From JAYRWN01 sp041917975 (lineage in GTDB: Bacteria; Bacteroidota; Bacteroidia; Chitinophagales; Saprospiraceae), in assembly GCA_041917975.1 (NCBI GenBank), contig JAYRWN010000080.1:1-44938 (forward strand): DNA of 44,938 nucleotides, written 5' to 3'. Under the pieces are notes generated by a model. That model was not told the origin of the DNA, made no database searches, and saw only the letters and a program-made list of their open reading frames with translations. Below are positions 8,643 through 16,910 of this stretch, one piece after another; the first letter of the stretch is position 1; each line of letters starts with the position of its first letter. A program made the translations under genes and the position numbers.

Positions 8643-9893
8643 ATGAATAAAATGATTTCGGAAAAAATAACCTCTTCGGCCCGTTTTATAGAGTTGGAAG
8701 ATCAGTATGGTGCCCATAACTACCATCCGCTACCTGTAGTATTATCCAGGGGTGCTGGTGTTAACTTATGGGATGTAGATGGGAAACGTTATTTTGATTT
8801 CCTTTCGGCATATTCGGCAGTAAATCAAGGGCATTGCCATCCAAAAATAATTGAAGCATTAACCCAACAAGCTCAGCGGTTGACCTTAACTTCAAGAGCA
8901 TTTTATAATGATCAATTAGGCCCTTACGAAGCTTACATTACCAAATTATTTGGTTATGACCGGGTATTACCTATGAATACCGGTGTTGAAGGAGTGGAAA
9001 CAGCAATCAAATTAGTCCGCAAATGGGCTTATTTGAATAAGGGAATCGTTGAGAATGAAGCAAAAATTGTTTTTGCTAGTAAAAATTTTCATGGCCGGAC
9101 CTTAGCGGCTATTTCCGCCTCAACTGATCTGGGGAGTACCCAGCATTTTGGTCCCTTTGTTCCTGGATTTGTTATTGTGCCATATAATGATCTGTCTACT
9201 TTGGAACTGGTCCTGCGGGAATATAAGACCACCACAGCTGGGGTCATAATCGAACCAATTCAAGGAGAAGCGGGAGTCATTGTCCCTGATGCAGATTATT
9301 TACCGGGAGTAGCAAAGTTATGTGCCCAGTATCAAGCATTATTTGTTGCAGATGAAATTCAGACCGGAATCGCCCGGACAGGCCGGATGCTCTGTTGCGA
9401 TCATTTTGGATTGCGGCCGGATATCTTAATTCTTGGGAAAGCATTGTCAGGAGGCACCATGCCAGTTGCTGCCATCCTGGCCGATGACTATATAATGAAT
9501 AACTTAAAACCAGGACAACATGGCTCAACTTTTGGAGGCAACCCACTAGCCTGCGCGGTTGCCAAAGCAGCATTGGAAGTCGTCATAGACGAAAAACTTG
9601 CCGCAAATGCAGATCAAATGGGTCACCTGTTTCGTGCACATCTACAACAACTGCAAACCAAATATTCAATTATTTCAGGGTACCGAGGAATGGGATTGTT
9701 AAATGCCATCGTCATCGGGGAAGATGAGGAAGGAGATATGGCTTGGAATATTTGCCTGGAGTTTGCAAAGAATGGGTTATTAGCTAAACCAACACATGGC
9801 AATATCATCCGTCTGGCTCCTCCCCTGATAATCCAAGAAAGACAAGTGGAGGAATGCATAGGGATTATCGAAAAAAGTCTGAAATCATTTTAA
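8643..9893 (+). CDS. rocD: Ornithine aminotransferase
   Basis: A 416-residue class III aminotransferase interconverting ornithine plus 2-oxoglutarate and glutamate-5-semialdehyde plus glutamate, linking arginine and proline metabolism. The PLP lysine is K266 (LILGKALSGG). The DEIQTGIARTG motif begins at 237, and the MNTGVEGVETAIKLVRKWAY segment is characteristic of RocD rather than ArgD or GABA transaminase. The start is the ATG at 8643; a second ATG three codons later is equally possible. It is followed by a 188-base gap with no other gene. Confidence 0.92.
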   Translation: MNKMISEKITSSARFIELEDQYGAHNYHPLPVVLSRGAGVNLWDVDGKRYFDFLSAYSAVNQGHCHPKIIEALTQQAQRLTLTSRAFYNDQLGPYEAYITKLFGYDRVLPMNTGVEGVETAIKLVRKWAYLNKGIVENEAKIVFASKNFHGRTLAAISASTDLGSTQHFGPFVPGFVIVPYNDLSTLELVLREYKTTTAGVIIEPIQGEAGVIVPDADYLPGVAKLCAQYQALFVADEIQTGIARTGRMLCCDHFGLRPDILILGKALSGGTMPVAAILADDYIMNNLKPGQHGSTFGGNPLACAVAKAALEVVIDEKLAANADQMGHLFRAHLQQLQTKYSIISGYRGMGLLNAIVIGEDEEGDMAWNICLEFAKNGLLAKPTHGNIIRLAPPLIIQERQVEECIGIIEKSLKSF

Positions 9894-10081
9894 GCTATTT
9901 CCATTTTTTACGTGGGAACTAAAGGGGTAAGTGAATCATCCTTGATAGATTTTTTTAATCTATATGTCGTTAATAACAGGAGAGTTCTGTATAACATCTG
10001 TTAATTTTTTACTAATATTGCATCGCAATAATACGTTTACCAGGTGTAGATTAGTTAATAATGGGGAATCTGCTTAATACC

Positions 10082-13000
10082 ATGAAAACAAGTTTGATAA
10101 TATTTCTATTGAGCTGGTCGATGGTGCTTTATGCCCAACCGACCACCATCTTTACAGAAGAAAATTTTCATTATAAACAAGGTCTGGATTTATATAGTAA
10201 AGGGCTATATGGATTAGCAAAAAGTGAGTTTGCCATAGCTTTGAAAGAACTTAAACCTTTAACAGATGGCGCTTCACAACTCATCAGGACCCAAACTGAG
10301 CTTTATTTGGCCCGGACTTTGGTGAGAATGGATCTCCCGGAAGGAGAAAAAATGATTTTAGAATTTATTAGGAAAAATCGCCCCGATCCAATAGCAGATG
10401 AAGCCAATATTGAGATAGCGAATTATTATTTTGACGCCAAAAAATATGATAAAGCGAATGAATACTACGCCTGGCTTCGAGACGGATCATTGAGCGGAGA
10501 GCAAAAATCCGAAGTCCGCTTCAAACAAGGTTATGGGTACTTCACTCAGAAAAAATTTAAAGAGGCTCAGGAAGCTTTTAACGCGATTAAAGATAACAAA
10601 AATCAATACTATTTTCCAGCGAATTATTACCTGGGGATGTGCCAGTTCTTTAGAGGGAAATATGAAGAAGCGATATCCAGTTTCAATCGAGTAAGTAATT
10701 CTGAAGCTTATAAAGCGCAAACACCTTATTACATTTCGCAAATATATTTCGCTCAAAAAAAATATAAAGAACTAGTCGATTATACTGGGAATTTTCTTAA
10801 TCAAAATCCACGTGGAAAAAATATTGATGAGATTCATTTGTTGAGGGGGCAAGCACTATTTGAACTTAAAGATTATCAGGCTGCATTGATGCATTTGGAA
10901 CATTACGAGAGTAAAAATTCTCGAATGCGCAAAGAAGATTTTTATCAATTAGGGTACACCCAATATGTAACTGGTCATTATGACCGAGCCATAAAAAGTT
11001 TAAGTGAAATTAGTTATGAGAACTCGGCCATGGGACAAAATGCCAGTTTTTACAGTGCAGACAGTTATTTAAAAACTAAAAATCTTTCTTCGGCCAGAGC
11101 AGCGTTTGGGCAAGTAGCTAAGTTAGATTTCGATAAATCAATTAAAGAAGAGGCATTATTCAACTATGCTAAATTAAGCACTGAACTAAAATATGACCGC
11201 GAAGCTATTTATGCTTTGCAGGAGTTTAAAAAAGATTCAAAATACCATACTGAGGCGCAAAACCTGATGGTTGATATCTTTGCCAGAACCAGAGATTATT
11301 CAGGTGGTTTACGGATTATTGAAGATATGGATATACGCACCAATCGTATCAATGAAATGTATCAAAAATTAGCCTTTCTGCGTGGTATTCAATTAATTAA
11401 TGACAATGCTCCTGCAGCGGCATTGGAAGCATTTGATAAATCTTTATCTCAAAACCTGAATCCCGCTATTTCGTCATTATGCCATTATTGGAAAGCGGAT
11501 ATTTATCATCAACAGGATAATTACCAGCAAAGTAATACTGAAATAGCTCAATTTTTATCCGCAGCTAAAAATCGTAAAGACTTGCCGACCGAAGCTAATT
11601 ATGCTATGGGGCTCTATCTACAAGGATATAATTTTTTTAAAGCTAAAAATTATGGTGAAGCCCTTCCCGCATTTCGCGAAGCGGGGCAAGCCTTACGCAC
11701 TTCTTCTAACAAAGACATTACTAATAAACTTCAACCAGATGCACAAATGCGTACTGGGGATTGTTATTTTAAACAAAATAAATATAAAGAGGCCATAGCA
11801 GCATATAATGAAGTCATTAACAAAAAGCAAATCGGCTATCAATATGCACTCTTTCAGAACGGAATCATATTAGGGCTTACAGGAGAGGTCAACGACAAGA
11901 TCACGGCTATGCGCAGTATTATTAACGATAAATCATCTTCCGAATATGTGGATGACGCCCTCTTAGAACTAGGTATAACTTATTTGAACCTGAACCAACC
12001 GGCCCAAGCGAAAACTGCTCTAACCCAGTTAGTCAATGAATATGGTAATCGTAGTAATTTGGTTATTGAAGCTTTGCTTAAATTAGGTTTAGTGCATTAC
12101 AACCAAGGAGATTTCACCAATGCACTATCCTATTATAAAAATGTGTTTAAATATAACCCCGAACCAAATGAATCTCAAGAAGCCTTATCGGCTATCGAAG
12201 AGATTTATATACAAGATCTTGGCAAACCGGACGAATATTTTGCGTTTTTAGAGACAATACCAGGGTATCGTTTTTCAGATTTTTCTAAAGACTCCTTATC
12301 ATTTCGCTCTGCTGATATATTATTTGAATCTGGAAATTATGCTAAGGCTGTAGATGCGTATAAACAATATTTAGTAAAATATCCAAAAGGAGCTTTTTCC
12401 TTAATTGCTCATTATCGACGCGGAGAAAGTAATGCTTTATTAAAACAATTCAATCCTGCTTTAACGGATTATGAGGCAGTTATGGAACGGGGAAACAGCG
12501 AGTATTTTGAATCAGCCTTGTATAAAGCGGCTGTTATTAGTTATAACCATAATAATAATTTTGAAAAAGCACTAAGTTATTACAGTCAGTTAGAGAAAAT
12601 TACTACTTCTACAGATAAAAAATTAGAAGCCCAGCTAGGAAGTCTGCAAAGCGCTTATCGCTTGAACAAACCGAAAGAGGTATACTTAAGCGCTGAGTTA
12701 GTTACGACCAATAGTCAAGCGACACCAGCCCAAAAAGCTTTGGCCTTCTATTACTCTGGAAAAATGGCGTATGATCAAAAGGATTACGATCGGGCCTTAC
12801 AATCGTTTAATCAGTCAATCAAGTTAAATGATAACGTTCAAGCAGCTGAAAGTAGATACCTGGTGGCATTCATATATTTCGAAAAAAATGAAATAGACTT
12901 GGCCGAAACCCTTGCCGATAAATCAGTTCAGGATAATTCAGGCCATGATTACTGGATAGCCAAATCATTAATTCTGGCCTCAGATATTCAAGTAAAAAAA

Positions 13001-13174
13001 GGAAACTATCTTCGTGCGGAAGCAGCATTAAATGCAGTTATTGATAATACGGATGACCCCCAATTAATCAAGGAAGCCCAAGAGAAATTAAAGCGGATAA
13101 AAGAGTTAAAAGAACAAAAAACACGGATCCAGCCAAATTCCAACAAACTTGAATTTCAAAATTCGAATAACTAA
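10082..13174 (+). CDS. Large exported tetratricopeptide-repeat protein
   Basis: About 1030 residues. A signal peptide (KTSLIIFLLSWSMVLYAQ) is followed along its whole length by TPR-like helical hairpins; many repeats show the A/G-x-x-x-F/Y pattern, for example KFKEAQEAFNAI, KYEEAISSFNRV, NYGEALPAFREA, DFTNALSYYKNVF and DYDRALQSFNQS. It ends in a charged, Asn-rich tail. It probably acts in the periplasm or at the inner face of the outer membrane as a protein-binding scaffold. The frame opens at the ATG at 10061, but the ATG at 10082 begins directly at the signal peptide and is preferred. The next gene, an outer-membrane barrel, starts 3 bases after the stop, so the two probably work together. 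No specific function is known to me. Confidence 0.8.
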   Translation: MKTSLIIFLLSWSMVLYAQPTTIFTEENFHYKQGLDLYSKGLYGLAKSEFAIALKELKPLTDGASQLIRTQTELYLARTLVRMDLPEGEKMILEFIRKNRPDPIADEANIEIANYYFDAKKYDKANEYYAWLRDGSLSGEQKSEVRFKQGYGYFTQKKFKEAQEAFNAIKDNKNQYYFPANYYLGMCQFFRGKYEEAISSFNRVSNSEAYKAQTPYYISQIYFAQKKYKELVDYTGNFLNQNPRGKNIDEIHLLRGQALFELKDYQAALMHLEHYESKNSRMRKEDFYQLGYTQYVTGHYDRAIKSLSEISYENSAMGQNASFYSADSYLKTKNLSSARAAFGQVAKLDFDKSIKEEALFNYAKLSTELKYDREAIYALQEFKKDSKYHTEAQNLMVDIFARTRDYSGGLRIIEDMDIRTNRINEMYQKLAFLRGIQLINDNAPAAALEAFDKSLSQNLNPAISSLCHYWKADIYHQQDNYQQSNTEIAQFLSAAKNRKDLPTEANYAMGLYLQGYNFFKAKNYGEALPAFREAGQALRTSSNKDITNKLQPDAQMRTGDCYFKQNKYKEAIAAYNEVINKKQIGYQYALFQNGIILGLTGEVNDKITAMRSIINDKSSSEYVDDALLELGITYLNLNQPAQAKTALTQLVNEYGNRSNLVIEALLKLGLVHYNQGDFTNALSYYKNVFKYNPEPNESQEALSAIEEIYIQDLGKPDEYFAFLETIPGYRFSDFSKDSLSFRSADILFESGNYAKAVDAYKQYLVKYPKGAFSLIAHYRRGESNALLKQFNPALTDYEAVMERGNSEYFESALYKAAVISYNHNNNFEKALSYYSQLEKITTSTDKKLEAQLGSLQSAYRLNKPKEVYLSAELVTTNSQATPAQKALAFYYSGKMAYDQKDYDRALQSFNQSIKLNDNVQAAESRYLVAFIYFEKNEIDLAETLADKSVQDNSGHDYWIAKSLILASDIQVKKGNYLRAEAALNAVIDNTDDPQLIKEAQEKLKRIKELKEQKTRIQPNSNKLEFQNSNN

Positions 13175-13177
13175 TTG

Positions 13178-14794
13178 ATGATGAAGCCGTTCTTATATAT
13201 TTTAATGATCCTATTCGTCGTTGGCGTAAACCCTTTGCAGGGTCAAAATTTGCCGGTGGAACAAGTACAGGTAGTGAAGAATTTTGACGCCAGACTTGCC
13301 GATGCTATAAAAATACATGTTCGTCCAGACTTGCCTGATCCAGATAGTACTACGCGTAATTATAGCTACAATTTAAATGCATATACCCTACCTATCGAAT
13401 ACCCTGCTCCAGCCATTAAACCTGTCGCTTTGAGCACAGATAAACTGCCCCCCGGCTATAAAGGATTACTCAAAGCCGGTTATGGTTACCCGTCTTCGCC
13501 ATTTGCATATGCAGGATATAATTTTGTTTCTAATGATAATTTAAATATCGGCTTAAATGCCCGTCATTATTCTGTCAACGATTCTAAAAAACTGGCTAAC
13601 CGGCGGTTTGCCATGAACGACTTAAATGTACAGGGTTCCTATTTTAGCGGCCAAGAATTTGCCATGGATGGAACCTTGGACATAAGTGTTGATAATTATT
13701 TCCTTTACGGTTATGACCACAATACGTTGGACCTTAGTAAGGAAGAGGTTAAAAGAAGATTCTCTACTGTAGAGATGGGTACTAATTTATTTAATGGAAC
13801 AAATAATAAAGCTAACTTCAATTATAATGCCGGTGTTAACTTTTATCATCACAGTGATAATTATGCAGCGAAGGAAAATGGCGTTGTTTTAGATTTAGGT
13901 GGGACCGTGTGGATAAGTAAAAAGCATCCGTTAAGGTTGAATCTTTCCTCTGATTTTACCGGCCTGAAGGACACGGTTAAACAATCATTGAATAATTTTT
14001 ATTTACAACCTTCATTTACATTTCATGGGCAATCGTTTAAAATAAAAGCGGGGGCCAACTTAACTCTTCATGAGGATAGTTATCAGATTTTTCCAGATAT
14101 TGAATTAGCTGTAGGCTTGTCCGGAAATCAGCTTATCCTTTTCGCTGGATGGGATGGGAGTTTACAAAAAAATACTTTCAGATCTTTAAGCGATTATAAT
14201 CCATTTTTAACTTCCCGCATTTATGATATAAATAACACGAAATATTATAACTACTATGGTGGCCTAAAAGGAACCTTTGCGTTCTTGCGTTATGAAGTAA
14301 AAGGCGGCTATAAACAAACCGAAGATTTTGCACTTTTCAAAGCACAGAATATCACTCCAACCAGATTTGAAGTACTCTATGATGATATGAACATCATCTA
14401 TGGGTCAGGTACTTTACAGATTTCTCCATTTAAAAATTTAGAAGCCGCTTTAAATATTACTAAAAATATTTTCAAGCCCAATTTGCAAAATGAAGCATGG
14501 TTTCTCCCTTCTTTGATTAGTAATTTGTCGGTGACTTATAACGCGGCAAAAGACCGCTTTAATCTTCGAGGTGAGGTATATTATTCTGGAAAAATCCAAC
14601 AGCTTAATTTTGATGAAACCGTCTCTGAGTCAAATGTGCTTTTGGATGTAAATGTACATGCTAATTATTTTATTAGTGAGAAATTTGGTGTCTTCGCTAA
14701 TATAAACAATATGTCTAACCTACAGTACCGGCAATGGCTCAACTATCCTGGTATAGGGATTAATGCAATGGGTGGTTTTCTGCTTAGATTTTAA
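13178..14794 (+). CDS. Outer-membrane beta-barrel protein paired with the TPR protein
   Basis: About 538 residues with a signal peptide (KPFLYILMILFVVGVNPLQGQ), a short N-terminal region and then alternating strands typical of an outer-membrane barrel, ending in GGFLLRF with the terminal phenylalanine needed for barrel insertion. Near the mature N-terminus, VEQVQVVKNFDARLADAIKI resembles a motif I recall from other Bacteroidota outer-membrane proteins. The late NYFISEKFGVFANINNMSN segment resembles the last strands of TonB-dependent receptors, but no plug domain is present. Candidate starts are TTG 13175, ATG 13178 and ATG 13181, all just behind the upstream TAA. It is tightly linked to the TPR gene. 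The ligand and role are unknown. Confidence 0.75.
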   Translation: MMKPFLYILMILFVVGVNPLQGQNLPVEQVQVVKNFDARLADAIKIHVRPDLPDPDSTTRNYSYNLNAYTLPIEYPAPAIKPVALSTDKLPPGYKGLLKAGYGYPSSPFAYAGYNFVSNDNLNIGLNARHYSVNDSKKLANRRFAMNDLNVQGSYFSGQEFAMDGTLDISVDNYFLYGYDHNTLDLSKEEVKRRFSTVEMGTNLFNGTNNKANFNYNAGVNFYHHSDNYAAKENGVVLDLGGTVWISKKHPLRLNLSSDFTGLKDTVKQSLNNFYLQPSFTFHGQSFKIKAGANLTLHEDSYQIFPDIELAVGLSGNQLILFAGWDGSLQKNTFRSLSDYNPFLTSRIYDINNTKYYNYYGGLKGTFAFLRYEVKGGYKQTEDFALFKAQNITPTRFEVLYDDMNIIYGSGTLQISPFKNLEAALNITKNIFKPNLQNEAWFLPSLISNLSVTYNAAKDRFNLRGEVYYSGKIQQLNFDETVSESNVLLDVNVHANYFISEKFGVFANINNMSNLQYRQWLNYPGIGINAMGGFLLRF

Positions 14795-14879
14795 ATTGAC
14801 ACCCTCTTTTTTTGTTTCTGAGTGATATCAAATCATTACTCTCTTAAAGGGGTGATGACTATTCGTGAGGGAGAATTAT

Positions 14880-14887
14880 TATCTTTC
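14880..14887 (+). promoter_or_regulatory. Possible -7 promoter box of accC
   Basis: TATCTTTC differs from the Bacteroidota TAnnTTTG box only in the last base. It lies 17 bases before the accC ATG. No clear TTG occurs at the expected -33 distance, so the call is weak. Confidence 0.3.
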
Positions 14888-14888
14888 G

Positions 14889-14900
14889 CCTTAATTAAGG
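14889..14900. promoter_or_regulatory. 12-bp perfect palindrome before accC, candidate operator
   Basis: CCTTAATTAAGG is a perfect 12-base palindrome. It sits directly after the candidate -7 box and ends 3 bases before the accC start codon, in the place where a repressor would block transcription. It may also be chance in AT-rich DNA. Confidence 0.3.
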
Positions 14901-14903
14901 TGT

Positions 14904-16340
14904 ATGAGTATAAAGAAAATACTTGTTGCTAACCGGGGAGAAATAGCACGCCGGATTATGCGCACATGTCGAAAATTGGGTATTAATACGGTAGCAATTT
15001 ATTCTGAGACTGACCGAACCGCCCTGCACACCCAGGAAGCGGATGAAGCAGTGTATATAGGGCCATCACCTTCAAGTGAATCGTATTTAAGAGGGGACAA
15101 AATAATCACAGCAGCAATTGAAAGTGGTGCTGAGGCCATTCATCCGGGTTATGGTTTTTTAAGTGAAAATGCAGACTTCGCCCAGAAAGTTAAAGCGGCT
15201 GGACTTATCTTTATTGGCCCAAGTGAAACAGCTATTGAAGCGATGGGCAACAAGCTGATAGCTAAAGCTAATGCCCGGAAGTTTAATGTGCCTTTGGTGC
15301 CTGGATCGGACACTGCAGTTACTTACAAAGAAGCCATATTTTTTGCTCAAACCATTGGTTATCCATTATTGATAAAAGCAGCGGCTGGTGGCGGTGGTAA
15401 GGGCATGCGCATCGTAAGGCATGATTCAGAGCTTAAAGAGGCGTTTGAAAGAGCAGCAAGTGAGGCCCAATCTTCGTTTATAGATGGTTCAGTGTTTATA
15501 GAGAAGTATATTACTAATCCAAAACACATTGAGATTCAAATATTTGGGGATCAACATGGACAGTACATTCATTTAGGAGAAAGGGAATGTTCCATCCAGC
15601 GTCGTCATCAAAAAGTAGTGGAAGAATCTCCTTCTCCGGTGGTAGACTTGGACTTACGTCATGAGCTTGGGCAAGCAGCTATCAAGGTGGGTCAATCTTG
15701 TGGATACACCAATGCCGGGACTGTAGAGTTTATCATGGATGAGACCGGAAAATTTTATTTTTTGGAAATGAATACCCGCCTACAAGTCGAACACCCAGTG
15801 ACTGAGATGGTAACAGGTTTAGATTTGGTAGAGCTTCAAATAAGAATAGCAGAAGGCAAAAGAATACCAATTACACAAGAGCAAGTCCGCTGGATTGGTC
15901 ATGCGATCGAACTAAGAGTTTATGCTGAAGATATTTACCAAGGTTTTATCCCCAGTACAGGTATTATTTCTTCTTATCAAAAACCGGACCTTCCGGGAGT
16001 CAGACTTGACGATGCTTGCGCTCAGGGATCGGAGATCTCCGTATATTATGATCCAATGATAGCTAAATTGATTGCATATGGCCATAATCGACAGGAAGCC
16101 ATTATATTACTGAATAAAGCAATTGATGAATACAGAATAGAAGGTGTAAAAACTACACTCCCTTTTGGCAAATTTGTGCTAAATCATCCGGTGTTTCTCG
16201 AGGGAAAGGCTTCTACCGGCTTTGTAAGCACCTACTTTAAGCCCGAAGCTATATACATAGAAGGGTTAAGGGAAATTGGGCAGACTGCAGTCGGCGTATA
16301 TCTTGCAGAATTTGGTAAAATTCGTATACCCAACGCATGA
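14904..16340 (+). CDS. accC: Biotin carboxylase subunit of acetyl-CoA (or propionyl-CoA) carboxylase
   Basis: A 478-residue ATP-grasp biotin carboxylase, somewhat longer than the typical 445-450. It carboxylates biotin on a carrier protein, the first half-reaction of acyl-CoA carboxylase. The N-terminal domain begins KKILVANRGEIARRIMR. The glycine-rich ATP loop KAAAGGGGKGMR starts at 158, followed by ERECSIQRRHQKVVEESPSP and EMNTRLQVEHPVTE. No accB or carboxyltransferase gene lies beside it, so its partner is encoded elsewhere. The extra residues are a C-terminal tail (about 455-478). Which acyl-CoA complex it serves cannot be told from sequence alone. The gene is probably monocistronic, with a possible operator at its 5' end. 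Confidence 0.9.
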   Translation: MSIKKILVANRGEIARRIMRTCRKLGINTVAIYSETDRTALHTQEADEAVYIGPSPSSESYLRGDKIITAAIESGAEAIHPGYGFLSENADFAQKVKAAGLIFIGPSETAIEAMGNKLIAKANARKFNVPLVPGSDTAVTYKEAIFFAQTIGYPLLIKAAAGGGGKGMRIVRHDSELKEAFERAASEAQSSFIDGSVFIEKYITNPKHIEIQIFGDQHGQYIHLGERECSIQRRHQKVVEESPSPVVDLDLRHELGQAAIKVGQSCGYTNAGTVEFIMDETGKFYFLEMNTRLQVEHPVTEMVTGLDLVELQIRIAEGKRIPITQEQVRWIGHAIELRVYAEDIYQGFIPSTGIISSYQKPDLPGVRLDDACAQGSEISVYYDPMIAKLIAYGHNRQEAIILLNKAIDEYRIEGVKTTLPFGKFVLNHPVFLEGKASTGFVSTYFKPEAIYIEGLREIGQTAVGVYLAEFGKIRIPNA

Positions 16341-16365
16341 GCAATTTTTTTATATAACAGATCAG

Positions 16366-16393
16366 TTTAGGTATAAATTTTGATATACATTTG
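16366..16393 (+). promoter_or_regulatory. Promoter of tRNA-Thr
   Basis: TACATTTG at 16386-16393 matches TAnnTTTG exactly and lies 15 bases before the first base of the tRNA. A weak -33-like TTTAG starts at 16366, about 16 bases upstream of the -7 box. Confidence 0.5.
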
Positions 16394-16408
16394 CAGTTTT
16401 AAACAACA

Positions 16409-16480
16409 GCCGATGTAGCTCAGGGGTAGAGCAGCTCATTCGTAATGAGCGGGTCGTAGGTTCAATTCCTATCGTCGGCT
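16409..16480 (+). tRNA. tRNA-Thr, anticodon CGU
   Basis: A complete cloverleaf can be drawn. The acceptor stem GCCGATG/CGTCGGC has 7 pairs including one T-G. The D stem is GCTC/GAGC. The anticodon stem GCTCA/TGAGC closes the loop TTCGTAA, with anticodon CGT reading ACG. The T stem GTAGG/CCTAT has the loop TTCAATT. The discriminator base is T, and CCA is not encoded. It stands alone between accC and the Dabb gene. Confidence 0.96.
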
Positions 16481-16508
16481 CTAATATTTTCTGTTTACAA
16501 CACATAAT

Positions 16509-16823
16509 ATGCCGGAGTTTAAATCAGCATTTGTACATACGGTCTTTTTTTGGCTTAACGAACCAACGAAAGAGAATCTGGCCAAACTTAAAGAAGGTGT
16601 TTTAAGTTTAAGTGCCGTTGAAACCATTTCTGCAGGTCATATCGGTACACCGGCATCAACACGTCGCGCAGTAATTGACCACAGTTATGATCTGTCTTTA
16701 ACATTCATTTTCAAGGACAAACAGGCTCAAGACATCTATCAGGATCATCCTCTCCATACATCGTTTGTTGAAAATTATAAGCATTTATGGTCTAAGGTTC
16801 AAGTATATGATGCGGTGGGTTAA
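16509..16823 (+). CDS. Dabb (stress-responsive alpha/beta barrel) domain protein
   Basis: A 104-residue single-domain protein with the Dabb pattern: FVHTVFFWLNEPTKEN at the N-terminus, a central SAGHIGTP segment, YDLSLTFIFKDKQAQDIYQDHPLH and a C-terminal WSKVQVYDA. These small ferredoxin-like proteins dimerise; members include plant stress proteins and bacterial proteins of unknown activity. It starts 28 bases after the tRNA and is probably cytosolic. Family membership is good, the role is open. Confidence 0.8.
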   Translation: MPEFKSAFVHTVFFWLNEPTKENLAKLKEGVLSLSAVETISAGHIGTPASTRRAVIDHSYDLSLTFIFKDKQAQDIYQDHPLHTSFVENYKHLWSKVQVYDAVG

Positions 16824-16886
16824 TCCCGAAAAGTCCAAAAAGGTTACAATATTTGATTAATACCTGATACACATATTTATTTTTGC

Positions 16887-16894
16887 TATATTTG
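16887..16894 (+). promoter_or_regulatory. -7 promoter box of the DUF2130 gene
   Basis: TATATTTG is an exact TAnnTTTG match ending 16 bases before the ATG at 16911. The nearest TTTG upstream (16852-16855) is about 31 bases away, further than usual, so the -33 element is uncertain. Confidence 0.45.
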
Positions 16895-16910
16895 AGCGAA
16901 TAGCTAATAC

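Noticed and set aside
9277..9859. Two reverse-strand open frames inside rocD
   Set aside because: They are shadows of a certain gene; composition is non-coding and no start signals are present.
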